The translations under genes and the position numbers were made by a program. 64,000 nt of DNA from Frondihabitans sp. PAMC 28766 (GTDB taxonomy: Bacteria > Actinomycetota > Actinomycetes > Actinomycetales > Microbacteriaceae): contig NZ_CP014513.1 in the NCBI RefSeq assembly GCF_001577365.1, forward strand, positions 3,596,001-3,660,000, written 5' to 3'. Numbering within the stretch: the stretch's first letter is position 1; every line of letters starts with the position of its first letter. Shown in pieces: positions 53,330 through 62,310 of the stretch. Below the pieces are notes generated by a model. It saw only the letters and a program-made list of their open reading frames with translations, ran no database searches and was not told the DNA's origin.

Positions 53330-55447
53330 GTGACCACCGGCGTTCACTCACGAAGCGCGTGGCTCCATCCCGACCTCGAGGCGATCGCCCCGCGGCCTCG
53401 CCGCAAGGTGCACCTCGACTACCACAACTCGCAGTTCGAGCCGCGGGTCGGCTACGCGTTCGACCCCGACGAGTTCGTCGCGACGCTGAAGAAGGCGTCG
53501 ATCGACTCGATCGTCGTGTTCGCCAAAGACATGCACGGCTACTTCTACTACCCGTCCGAGCACGGCCCGGTGCACCCGGGGCTCGAGGGCCTCGATCTCA
53601 TGGGCGAGCAGGTCGAGGCCTGTCGCCGGGCCGGCATCAAGGTCTACACGTATTACTGCGTCACCTGGGACAACTACCTGGCCGAGCACCACCCCGAGTG
53701 GCTGTGCTTTCGCCGCGAGCGCGACACCTACCTGCCCGCCTTCGACGAGACGCCGAACTGGACGGCGCTCTGCCTCTCGAACGACGACTACGTCGAGCTG
53801 ATGCTCGACCACACCCGCGAGATCCTGTCGCGCTGCCGACCGGACGGGGTCTGGTACGACATGCCGATGCCGAACCCCGAGGTCGAGTGCTTCTGCCACA
53901 ACTGCCTGGAGGCCATCCGGGCCGAGGGCAAAGACCCCTTCGACATCCGGGTCCAGCGCGAGCGCATGCAGGAGCTGCTCACCATGTGGCTGCGGCGCTC
54001 GAAAGAGGTCGTCGACGAGGTGGCGCCGGGTGTCGAGCTCGAGCAGAACAATCAGACGCGGCTGGGTCTGGCCGAGAGAGCCGAGTATCTCTACAACGTC
54101 GACATCGAGGCGCTGCCCAGCGGCGAGTGGGGTTACGGCTACTTCCCGCTCAACGCGCGCTATGTGCGCTCGCTCGACCTCCCGAGTACGGGCATGACCG
54201 GCCGGTTCCTCCTCACCTGGGCCGACTTCGGCGGCCTCAAGTCGGAGAACCAGCTGACCCTCGAGACCGCGTGGATCGCCGCGACGGGCTCGGCGGTCTG
54301 CATCGGCGACCAGGCGCCCCCGTCGGCGCGGCTCGAGCCGGGCGTCTACCGCACGATCGGGGCGGCCTACGGCAGCCTCGCCGCCATCGACGACGTGCTC
54401 GAGGGCGCGGTGGGTGTGGCCGAAGCCGCTCTCGTCGTCTCCGGGCTGCAGCTCGCCGACTACGGCCGCACCGAGCGGCACGGCACACACGCGATCAGCG
54501 ACGGGGCGAGCGGCGCGGCGAAGATGCTGAGCGAGCTCGGGGTGCAGTACGACGTGGTCGAGGCGGGCACGGTCGACCTCGACCGCTACCCGCTCGTGAT
54601 CGTGGCCGAAGGCGACGAGCTCACGCCCGCGGTGACCGCCGAACTCGAAGCGTATGTCGAGGCGGGTGGCACGCTCGTGCACTCGGCCGTGCCGGGCACG
54701 ACCCTCGACGAGGCTCCGTGGCTGCGCGACCTGGGTGTGACGCACAGCGAGCCCTCACCCTTCACGCCCGCCTACCTGCGTATCGCCGACGGCTTCGGCG
54801 ACACGGTCGACGGCTACGACTTCGCGCTCTACGACGGCGCCGACCGCTGGACTCTCGGCGGCGACGCCCCGAGCGACTCGGTGCAGGTCGCCGCAACCCT
54901 CGGCGAGCCGCTCTTCCAGCGCTCACCCGAGCACTACACGAGCCATCACCAGAGCCCGGTCGCCACCCAGACCGGCAAGCCGGTGGTGCTGGTGGGCGAC
55001 CGTCTCGCCGCTTTCGCCTTCCCCGTCGCCAGCGGCTATTACGCCCACGGCTACTGGCTCTACGCCGAGCTCTTCCGCCGCGTGCTCGACTCGGTTCACC
55101 CCGAGCGCCTGGTGCGCTCGTCGGCCCCATCCAGCCTCGAGCTCGGCCTCACGCACCAGCCCGAGACCGCGACCCACGGCGAGCGCTTCATCCTGCACGC
55201 CGTCAACTTCGCGGGCGCGACCCGGCGCGGGCGCGACCACACCGAGTACTTCGACCAGGTGGTGCCCCAGTCGGGCGTTCCGGTCGAGCTCGACCTACCC
55301 CTCGACGTCGCCCGGGTCTACGACGCGCGCACCGGCCTCGACGTCGAGAGCACGGGCGAGGGCGGCAGGATTCAGGTCACGCTGCCCGCGGTCGCCATCC
55401 ACGGTGTGCTGGTGCTCGAGGCGACCCGCCGCAGTGATCTGCCGTGA
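53330..55447 (+). CDS. GHL6/GH151-like glycoside hydrolase, copy 2
   Basis: 705 residues, same architecture as copy 1: HLDYHNSQFEPRVGYAF, SIVVFAKDMHGYFYYPS, VYTYYCVTWDNYL, then the active-site-like stretch DGVWYDMPMPNPEVECFCHNC, a trimerisation-like domain and a C-terminal beta domain. The cysteine cluster (CFCHNC) near the barrel end is absent from copy 1. No signal peptide. GTG start after GAAGGAG. Probably a cytoplasmic fucosidase or related 6-deoxyhexosidase; it leads the operon into the Gfo/Idh gene with a 4-bp overlap. Confidence 0.75.
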   Translation: MTTGVHSRSAWLHPDLEAIAPRPRRKVHLDYHNSQFEPRVGYAFDPDEFVATLKKASIDSIVVFAKDMHGYFYYPSEHGPVHPGLEGLDLMGEQVEACRRAGIKVYTYYCVTWDNYLAEHHPEWLCFRRERDTYLPAFDETPNWTALCLSNDDYVELMLDHTREILSRCRPDGVWYDMPMPNPEVECFCHNCLEAIRAEGKDPFDIRVQRERMQELLTMWLRRSKEVVDEVAPGVELEQNNQTRLGLAERAEYLYNVDIEALPSGEWGYGYFPLNARYVRSLDLPSTGMTGRFLLTWADFGGLKSENQLTLETAWIAATGSAVCIGDQAPPSARLEPGVYRTIGAAYGSLAAIDDVLEGAVGVAEAALVVSGLQLADYGRTERHGTHAISDGASGAAKMLSELGVQYDVVEAGTVDLDRYPLVIVAEGDELTPAVTAELEAYVEAGGTLVHSAVPGTTLDEAPWLRDLGVTHSEPSPFTPAYLRIADGFGDTVDGYDFALYDGADRWTLGGDAPSDSVQVAATLGEPLFQRSPEHYTSHHQSPVATQTGKPVVLVGDRLAAFAFPVASGYYAHGYWLYAELFRRVLDSVHPERLVRSSAPSSLELGLTHQPETATHGERFILHAVNFAGATRRGRDHTEYFDQVVPQSGVPVELDLPLDVARVYDARTGLDVESTGEGGRIQVTLPAVAIHGVLVLEATRRSDLP

Positions 55448-56553
55448 CGGGCCGCCTGTATGCGACTCCGGAGTTCTCGCCCGATCCGGTCTACACGCTG
55501 GAGGCTCCGCGGCATCCGCGCCCCATCGTGATCCTGGGGGCCGGAGGGATCGTGCGCGACGCTCACCTGCCGGCCTACGCGAAGGCCGGCTTCACGGTGG
55601 CCGGGATCTGCGACCGCGACGTACCGAGGGCGCAGAGGCTCGCCGACCAGTACGGCATGGCAGCCGTCTTCGGCTCGGTCGGCGACGCCGTCGCCGCCGC
55701 GCCGACCGACGCCGTCTTCGACCTGGCCCTGATGCCCGAGCACTACGCCGAGGTGCTCGAGCAGCTGCCCGACGGGGCGGCCGTGCTGATCCAGAAGCCG
55801 CTGGGCAACACCTGGGCCGACGTCGAGCGGGTGGTCGAGATCTGCCACCGCAAATCGCTGGTCGCGGCAGTCAACACGCAGCTGCGCTTCGCGCCCTACG
55901 TCGCCGTGGCCCGAGCGCTGATCGCGTCGGGCGAGATCGGCGAGCTCTACGACCTCGAGATCCAGGTCGAGGTGAACACCCCGTGGGAGATGTTCCCCAG
56001 CGTGCTCGCCCTCGACCGCCTCGAGATCAACATGCACAGCGTGCACTACCTCGACCTCGTGCGCAGCTTCGTCGGCGACCCCGACAGCGTGTCGGCCGTC
56101 ACCGTTCGTCACCCCGAGAAGACGCACGCCAACTCGCGCTCGGCCATCGTCTTCCACTACGGCGGCCGGCCCCTGCGCGCACTCGTGACGACCAACCACG
56201 ACCACCACTTCGGCGAGAAGTACGAGCAGAGCTACGTCAAGTGGGAGGGCACGAAAGGCGCGCTCCGGGCGCAGATGGGGTTGCTCATGGCGTACCCCGA
56301 GGGTCGAGAAGACCTCCTCGAGATCCAGCGCGACTCCGACGATCCGGCGTCGTGGCAGTCCGTGCCGTTCGACGGCACCTGGTTCCCCGACGCCTTCGTG
56401 GGCTCGATGGGCGCACTGATGCGCTACCTCGAGGGGTCGGTGCCCAATCTGCCCACGAGCATCGACGATGTGCTCGTCACAATGGCCACTGTCGAGGCGG
56501 CCTATGAGGCGAGTGGTGTCGGCGGAGTCCCGATCCGCACATTATTGAACTGA
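55444..56553 (+). CDS. Gfo/Idh/MocA-family oxidoreductase
   Basis: 369 residues. Rossmann motif VILGAGGIVRDAHLPAY, then VLIQKPLGN, where the usual EKP is QKP with lysine K118 kept, and MHSVHYLDLVRSF in the C-terminal domain. Members oxidise or reduce sugars, inositols or sugar amines with NAD(P). GTG start overlapping the GH151 stop. It may pre- or post-process a sugar released by that glycosidase, for example in oxidative glycoside cleavage. Confidence 0.85.
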   Translation: MTGRLYATPEFSPDPVYTLEAPRHPRPIVILGAGGIVRDAHLPAYAKAGFTVAGICDRDVPRAQRLADQYGMAAVFGSVGDAVAAAPTDAVFDLALMPEHYAEVLEQLPDGAAVLIQKPLGNTWADVERVVEICHRKSLVAAVNTQLRFAPYVAVARALIASGEIGELYDLEIQVEVNTPWEMFPSVLALDRLEINMHSVHYLDLVRSFVGDPDSVSAVTVRHPEKTHANSRSAIVFHYGGRPLRALVTTNHDHHFGEKYEQSYVKWEGTKGALRAQMGLLMAYPEGREDLLEIQRDSDDPASWQSVPFDGTWFPDAFVGSMGALMRYLEGSVPNLPTSIDDVLVTMATVEAAYEASGVGGVPIRTLLN

Positions 56554-56605
56554 TGAATTGACTGTTGCAGAACACGAACGGGCACTTCCTGACTCATTTG
56601 TGCGT

Positions 56606-56626
56606 GATTGATCGTATGTCTAGACT
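56606..56626. promoter_or_regulatory. Conserved 21-bp promoter block (copy 2), GTCTAGAC core
   Basis: Starts GATTGATCGTATG and contains the perfect palindrome GTCTAGAC (56618-56625), matching the GTnTAnAC consensus of HutC-type GntR regulators. It differs from copy 1 (43852-43872) at two positions. It lies 49 bp before the second GH29 gene. Confidence 0.65.
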
Positions 56627-56675
56627 GGTCCCGCCGCGCCCACCCCTCTGATTTCACCGACGAAAGCAGCTCTCC

Positions 56676-58052
56676 ATGGCGATGTTCAAGCCCGACTCCG
56701 TCCGGCCCGCCCCCTACGAGAAGTTCGCGCACCAGAGCCCCGCCTGGTTCACCGACGCGAAGCTCGGCATCTTCGTTCACTGGGGCGCCTACTCGGTCGC
56801 CGCCTGGGCCGAGCCCCTCGGCGACATGGGCACCGACGAGGTGCCCGACTCGTTCGCCCGCAACCCCTACGCCGAGTGGTACATGAACACCTCCAGGATC
56901 GAGGGCAGCCCGGCGTGGAAGCACCACCGGGAGGTCTTCGGAGGCGCCGACTACTACGACCTCCTCGACCTCTGGAGGGCCGAGAACTTCGACGCCGACG
57001 AGGTGCTCGCTCTCGTCAAGCACACCGGCGCCCGCTACTTCGTGCCGACCACGAAGCACCACGACGGCATCACCCTGTGGGACGCGCCCGAGACGGGCGA
57101 CCTCAACACGGTGGCCCGCGGCCCGAAGCGCGACCTGGTCGCCGAGTTCGCCGATGCGACGCGCCGCGCGGGCCTCAAGTTCGGGGTCTACTACTCGGGC
57201 GGCCTCGACTGGCACTTCGCCCCGGCGCCACCGCTCGTCGACAAGCCCGACGACCTCGACGAGATGTTCTCGTCGCGCCCCGTCGACGACTCCTACGCCC
57301 GCTACGCCTTCACCCACGTCGACGACCTGATCACGAAGTTCGCGCCCGACGTGCTCTGGGACGACATCGACTGGCCCGACGCGGGCAAGCCGCCCGGCGA
57401 CCACAGCCTCGTGAGGCTGTTCGAGCGCTACTACGCTGCCGTGCCGGAGGGCATGATCAACGACCGCTGGGGCGACACCCACTGGGACTACCGCACCACC
57501 GAGTACGCCATGGGCGCGACGACCGGCTCGGACGAGCCGTGGGAGAACTGCCGAGGCGTCGGCTACTCGTTCGGCTACAACCAGCTCGAAGACGAGACGA
57601 CCACGCTCTCGGGCGACGAGCTGATCCGCCATTTCGTCGACGTCGTGTCGCGCGGCGGCAACCTTCTGCTCAACATCGGCCTGATGGCCGACGGCACTGT
57701 GCCTCCGATCCAGCGCCGCAGCCTAGAGGCCCTCGGCGACTGGAACGCCGCGCACGGCGACGCGATCTTCTCGTCCGTGATCGTCGACTCTGCAGTCGCG
57801 CGGCCGAGCAACGAGCCGTGGGTGCGCTGGACGGCTACCGATGCGGGGGTGCGCGCGATCGTCGATGCCGACGGCGAGGTGCGGTTGGATGCCGATGCCG
57901 CGCTCCTCGATCCTGCGACCGCCGTTCTCAGTGACGGAGCCGCGGTGACCGTGAACCTCGACGGCGACTCTCTCGTCGTGACGCTGCCGCCGCGCGCGGC
58001 CGGCGCCGGTCCGCACGTCGTCACGTTCGCGACGGCAGCCGTCTCGCGATGA
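56676..58052 (+). CDS. Alpha-L-fucosidase, GH29, copy 2
   Basis: 458 residues, no signal peptide. KLGIFVHWGAYSV, the TTKHHDG histidine pair (126-131), and the nucleophile in VLWDDIDWP (probably D230). C-terminal beta-sandwich from about 350. This copy has the longer GH29-A style N-terminus compared with copies 1 and 3. Its stop overlaps the third GH29 gene by 4 bp. Confidence 0.9.
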   Translation: MAMFKPDSVRPAPYEKFAHQSPAWFTDAKLGIFVHWGAYSVAAWAEPLGDMGTDEVPDSFARNPYAEWYMNTSRIEGSPAWKHHREVFGGADYYDLLDLWRAENFDADEVLALVKHTGARYFVPTTKHHDGITLWDAPETGDLNTVARGPKRDLVAEFADATRRAGLKFGVYYSGGLDWHFAPAPPLVDKPDDLDEMFSSRPVDDSYARYAFTHVDDLITKFAPDVLWDDIDWPDAGKPPGDHSLVRLFERYYAAVPEGMINDRWGDTHWDYRTTEYAMGATTGSDEPWENCRGVGYSFGYNQLEDETTTLSGDELIRHFVDVVSRGGNLLLNIGLMADGTVPPIQRRSLEALGDWNAAHGDAIFSSVIVDSAVARPSNEPWVRWTATDAGVRAIVDADGEVRLDADAALLDPATAVLSDGAAVTVNLDGDSLVVTLPPRAAGAGPHVVTFATAAVSR

Positions 58053-59368
58053 CTGGCTCCGTGCGCGATGGCGTCGACCTGGCCGACTGGTTCACGGGCG
58101 CCGGGCTCGGCGTCTTCGTGCACTGGGACCACGCCAGCCAGCAGGGCATCGAGATCTCGTGGCCGATCGTCGGAGAGTCGATCATCCCCGGCCGGGATCG
58201 ACCCGAAGACGAGGTGACGGTCGAGCAGTACCACTCGTCTGCGGCGACCTTCGACCCGACTCGATGGAACCCGGCAGCCGTCGCGCGCCTGATCCGGGCC
58301 TCGGGCGCGCGCTACGTGGTCTTCACCGCGCGGCACCACTCGGGCTATGCGATGTACCACACCCGGTTCTCCGACTTCTCGGTCGAGCACTCCCCCTACG
58401 GCCGCGACATCACGCGCGAATTCGTCGACGCAGCCCGCGCCGAAGGCCTTCGCATCGGCGTCTATTACAGCCTGCCCGACTGGCACCACGTCGACTATCC
58501 CGCCTTCACCGACGCCGACCGCCCCTACCCGGCCGAGCATCAGCCCCAGTTCGACCCGCAGGATGCCACACAGCGTCACCGCCGCCCCTCGCCCGAGGCC
58601 TGGGCGCGCTACGTCACCTACCTGCGAGACCAGCTCACCGAGCTGCTGACCGACTACGGGCGCGTCGACCTCTTGTGGTTCGACGGCGAGTGGGAGCGGA
58701 CCGCCGACGAATGGCACACCCGCGAGTTGCGGCAGCTGATCAAGTCACTGCAGCCGGACGTGATCATCAACGACCGGCTGACCGACGCCGGCGACTACGC
58801 GACGCCCGAGCAGGGGCTGCCGAGCACACCCCCGGCCGGCCCGTGGGAGCTCTGCATGACCATGAGCGACGCCTGGGCCTATCGTCCGACCGACACCGCC
58901 TACAAGTCCTCGCGCACCCTCGTCGAAATGCTGATCGAGACGACGAGCCGCGGCGGCAACCTGCTCGTCAACGTCGGGCCGCGGGGCGACGGGTCGATCC
59001 CCGAGCCGGAGACGGTGCGGCTGAAAGAGATCGGCTCGTGGATCGCCGGCCACGGCGAAAGCGTGATCGGCGTCGAGCCCGACCTGGCGATCGAGTTCTC
59101 CGGGCCGGTCACCCGGCGCCCGGAGACGATCTACCTGCATCTCGTGGCCCGGCCCGTCGAGGCCTTCACCGTGCGGGGCGTGCCCGTCGGGCGCGTCCGC
59201 GGCGTTCGCCTCCTGGGGGCGGAAACCTCTCTCGGCTTCACCGCCGACCGCAACGTGCACGAATTCGTCGCCGACGAAAAGGCCCGCATTGGAGAGCTGC
59301 GCATTGAGGCGCCAGAGCCGACCGGCGCCCTCGTCGACGTCGTCGCCATCGAGCTGGAGCCCGTGTGA
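58049..59368 (+). CDS. Alpha-L-fucosidase, GH29, copy 3
   Basis: 439 residues, no signal peptide. GLGVFVHWDHAS near the start (Asp in place of the usual Gly after HW), FTARHHSGY (TKHHxG variant with Arg for Lys), nucleophile D212 in LLWFDGEWE, and GGNLLVNVGPRGDG. Substitutions around the active site suggest a linkage or substrate different from copies 1 and 2. Overlaps both neighbours by 4 bp. Confidence 0.88.
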   Translation: MTGSVRDGVDLADWFTGAGLGVFVHWDHASQQGIEISWPIVGESIIPGRDRPEDEVTVEQYHSSAATFDPTRWNPAAVARLIRASGARYVVFTARHHSGYAMYHTRFSDFSVEHSPYGRDITREFVDAARAEGLRIGVYYSLPDWHHVDYPAFTDADRPYPAEHQPQFDPQDATQRHRRPSPEAWARYVTYLRDQLTELLTDYGRVDLLWFDGEWERTADEWHTRELRQLIKSLQPDVIINDRLTDAGDYATPEQGLPSTPPAGPWELCMTMSDAWAYRPTDTAYKSSRTLVEMLIETTSRGGNLLVNVGPRGDGSIPEPETVRLKEIGSWIAGHGESVIGVEPDLAIEFSGPVTRRPETIYLHLVARPVEAFTVRGVPVGRVRGVRLLGAETSLGFTADRNVHEFVADEKARIGELRIEAPEPTGALVDVVAIELEPV

Positions 59369-60474
59369 CCGGCGTGGCCGCGTCGCGAGATGCAATCGTC
59401 CGTGCCGAGGCGTGGCTCTGCGACCTCCCGGTCGAGACCGTGCGCACCGACGCGATGCAGAGCTTCCTCTCGCAGGAGACGATCTTCGTCCGCATCGAGA
59501 CGGCATCGGGTGCCACCGGGCTCGGCTACAGCTACACGATCGGCACCGGAGGCGGCGCCGTCCTCGACCTCCTCCGCACGGTGTTGCTGGACGCCGTCAC
59601 GGGCCTCGACGCCTCCCGCCACGAGGCCGTCTGGCGGGCGATGATCTCGTCGACCCGCGCGACGACAGTGGGTGCGGTGAGCTCGCTCGCCTTCGCCGCC
59701 ATCGACACGGCCGTCTGGGACGTGAAGGCGAAGTCCAGCAACGCGCCCCTCTGGATCGCCGCCGGTGGCGCCCGCGAGTCGATCCCGCTCTACGACACCG
59801 AGGGCGGGTGGCTGCACCTCAGCGGCGACGAACTCGTCGAGAGCGCTCTCTCCGCGCAGCGCCACGGCCTCGGCGGCGTCAAGATCAAGGTCGGCAAGCC
59901 GCGCGGTGCCGAAGACGCCGAGCGCCTGCGGGCCGTGCGCGACGCCGTCGGCTGGGGCTTCGACATCATGGTCGACGCCAACCAGGCCTTCACCGCGGCC
60001 GAGGCGATCCGGCGCGCAGCACAGTTCGACGACATCGGGCTGGCGTGGTTCGAAGAGCCGCTGCCCGCCGAAGACGTCTCGGGGCATGCCTCGCTCGCGA
60101 GATCTTCGAGCATCCCGATCGCGGTCGGAGAGAGCATGTACTCGATCGGACACTTCAAGGAGTATCTGCACGCGGGCGCCGCCTCGATCCTGCAGCCCGA
60201 CGTCGCGCGGATCGGCGGAATCACGCCCTGGCTCAAGGTCGCCCACCTCGCCGAGGCCTACAACGTCGCCGTCGCGCCGCACTTCTTGATGGAGCTGCAC
60301 GTCGCGCTGACCTGCGCGGTGCCCAACTCGCTCTACCTCGAGCACATCCCGCAGCTGCGCGCCCTCACGAACGGCGACATGGCGATCGAGTCGGGCGCCG
60401 GAGTCCCCTCCGACACCCCCGGCCTCGGCATCGACTGGAACCTCGACGCGATCGACGGGCTGCGGGTTCGGTAG
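59365..60474 (+). CDS. Mandelate racemase/enolase-superfamily dehydratase
   Basis: 369 residues. Catalytic KIKVGK on strand 2; metal ligands in MVDANQ (Asp), WFEEPL (Glu) and VGESMY (Glu); histidine in APHFLMELH. This is the mandelate-racemase-type subgroup, clearly distinct from the L-fuconate dehydratase at 44.9 kb. Probably dehydrates another aldonic acid (for example from a different 6-deoxy sugar or galactose). GTG start overlapping the GH29 stop. Last gene of the operon. Confidence 0.85.
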   Translation: MTGVAASRDAIVRAEAWLCDLPVETVRTDAMQSFLSQETIFVRIETASGATGLGYSYTIGTGGGAVLDLLRTVLLDAVTGLDASRHEAVWRAMISSTRATTVGAVSSLAFAAIDTAVWDVKAKSSNAPLWIAAGGARESIPLYDTEGGWLHLSGDELVESALSAQRHGLGGVKIKVGKPRGAEDAERLRAVRDAVGWGFDIMVDANQAFTAAEAIRRAAQFDDIGLAWFEEPLPAEDVSGHASLARSSSIPIAVGESMYSIGHFKEYLHAGAASILQPDVARIGGITPWLKVAHLAEAYNVAVAPHFLMELHVALTCAVPNSLYLEHIPQLRALTNGDMAIESGAGVPSDTPGLGIDWNLDAIDGLRVR

Positions 60475-60485
60475 GCGAGCTGATT

Positions 60486-60501
60486 CAGCCGTCAGCGGCT
60501 G
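60486..60501. terminator. Stem-loop between convergent genes
   Basis: CAGCCG - TCAG - CGGCTG, a perfect 6-bp stem with a tetraloop after the dehydratase stop and overlapping the stop of the convergent membrane protein gene. A candidate bidirectional terminator without a U-run. Confidence 0.5.
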
Positions 60502-61025
60502 CCGACCGAGCCACCCGCGCGGCCGGCAGCCCGGAAGTACCGACGGAGACGCTCCGTGAAGTAGAAGAGGACGAACAAGCCCACCACGACCACGGCGCTG
60601 AGGGCGACGTTGCCCCCGAACGCCACCCGCGAAGCATAGTCGGACGACTTGAGGCCCACAGCCGACTGCACGAGCGGGCCGAGAGCCAGCACGGCCGCAG
60701 CCGGAACCAGGACGAGGGCGTAACGCTTCGTGAAGCCGCGCACCTGCCGCCACCAGAGGACGACGCCGAACAGGCAGGCGGCGAACCCGGCCCAGTAGAC
60801 CCACGAGTCGGACGTGTACCGCCAGCCGTGATACTGCCGCCAGCGCGCGAACTCGGTGCCGAACGTCGCGAACTGGTGATCGTTGCCACTCCGACTCGGC
60901 AGCGGGATCAACGGCAGCCCCAGCAGGGCGAGCACCAGCAGCACGAGGGCGATGGCCCCCAGCACGACGGGCACCCCGCGCGAACGCGGGCGGAACGAAC
61001 TGGCGGCCGGGCTCGCTGAAGACAT
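60492..61025 (-). CDS. Four-helix membrane protein, unknown function
   Basis: 177 residues with four predicted membrane helices (GVPVVLGAIALVLLVLALLG; WVYWAGFAACLFGVVLWW; YALVLVPAAAVLALGPLV; VALSAVVVVGLFVLFYF). A 35-residue extracytoplasmic loop follows helix 1 and a basic C-terminus ends the protein. GAGGAG precedes the ATG at 61025. No family recognised. It follows the ion-channel-like gene on the same strand. Confidence 0.6.
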   Translation of the reverse strand: MSSASPAASSFRPRSRGVPVVLGAIALVLLVLALLGLPLIPLPSRSGNDHQFATFGTEFARWRQYHGWRYTSDSWVYWAGFAACLFGVVLWWRQVRGFTKRYALVLVPAAAVLALGPLVQSAVGLKSSDYASRVAFGGNVALSAVVVVGLFVLFYFTERLRRYFRAAGRAGGSVGSR

Positions 61026-61120
61026 CGTTGCTCCTCGTCGCCCGGCTTCGGGTGCCGGGCTCGTCCCCTGGAACCTATCGCGGCGGCGAGGCGCGCGCCC
61101 ACGGGGACGGACGCCGGCGT

Positions 61121-62298
61121 TCAGCGCTGCTCGCGGCCGCCTCGCGAGTGACCGCGGCCGCGCCGCAGCATCTGCGGGTCGTCGGCCGTGACGCCGGAGG
61201 CCGTGCGGTTGCTCGGGCGCGACGGCGGCATCGGCTCGGACGGGAAGCGGCGATCGCCGCTCCACAACGCAGGCGGCGCGTCGATGGCGTAGGCGAGCGC
61301 GTAGGCGACCTGCTCGTAGTTGACCCGCCACCCGCGGAAGTGCGGCCAGGCCTGCTCGCTGGCCACCTCGATCGGGTAGTCGACCTGCTTCAGGTGCTCG
61401 ACCGCGACCTCGAAGTCCGCGTAGGTCACGTCGAGGGCGAGTCGGGGTCAGGATCGTCGTCGTGCGGGATGCCCGCGGCTCGCGCGATCTGGTTGAGACA
61501 GGTGAACCCCATCCGAAGGCACAGTCGCGCGCGCATCCCCGGGGCCGTGCTCGGGCTGAGGGCGAGCTGGAGGGCCGCCGCGTCCATCACGCTGACGAGA
61601 GAGATCAGCCAGTTCGAGTAGGGGGCCGGCGACCGGAACCACAGCAGCGACAGGTACGAACTGTGCGACTCGGCGACCTCGGCCGACCAGCGCTCCCAGT
61701 CGCGGTAGAGGTCGCTGAGCTCGTCGGTGCTGTCTTGCGCGGCCATGCCGAACCGGGTGCGGGCCAGCAGCTCGGGGCCCCACGACGGCGAGCCGACTCG
61801 CGAGACCAGGAGCGTCACCGCCCGCTCGCGCTTGTTGAACGCGGCGTAGAGAGTGGGCAGGTATCCCACCTGAAGCGCGATGACGACGAGGCCCGTGTAG
61901 GCGGCGGCGTACACCAGCACCGAGTTGCCCACGCTGCTGGGCGCCGCATAGCCGAGGGTGAACATCGCCGACCCGGCCTCGCTCGCCGCCCGCCAGCCGT
62001 CGGCGCCGACGAACGGCACGAGCATCAGCGTGAACGACACGTCGAGCAGCACCATCCACACCAGCAGGCGCACGAAGATCGTCATCGGCGACTGCCATGC
62101 GAGGATCCTGTCGCGGCGCACGTACGGCATCGACCCCATGGTCGCCGCCCGGAACATCATCCGTGTCATCGACGCCGTCGTGCGCGTCAGCGCACTGGAG
62201 AAGGATCGCGGCACGATCAGCGACCCGATGACGCTCACCCAGGTCACGACCAGGAGGAACACGCCGACGGCGAAGACCACCCAGCTCAGAAAGATCAC
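61121..62298 (-). pseudogene. Two-TM ion-channel-like membrane protein, single-base frameshift
   Basis: The N-terminal frame (GTG at 62298, GAGGGG upstream) has three hydrophobic segments and a pore-like FTLGYAAP before the last helix, then a soluble domain up to HDDDPDPDSP. At GGG 61435-61437 the frame is lost. The other frame continues LDVTYADFEVAVEHLKQVDYPIEV and AWPHFRGWRVNYEQVAYALAYAIDAPPALW, which is the usual C-terminus of this actinobacterial protein family. One more base in the run joins them into about 390 residues. A sequence error is likely. It lies 12 bp after the SDR gene. Possibly a potassium-channel-like protein. Confidence 0.7.
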
Positions 62299-62310
62299 CC
62301 GTTCGCCCCT

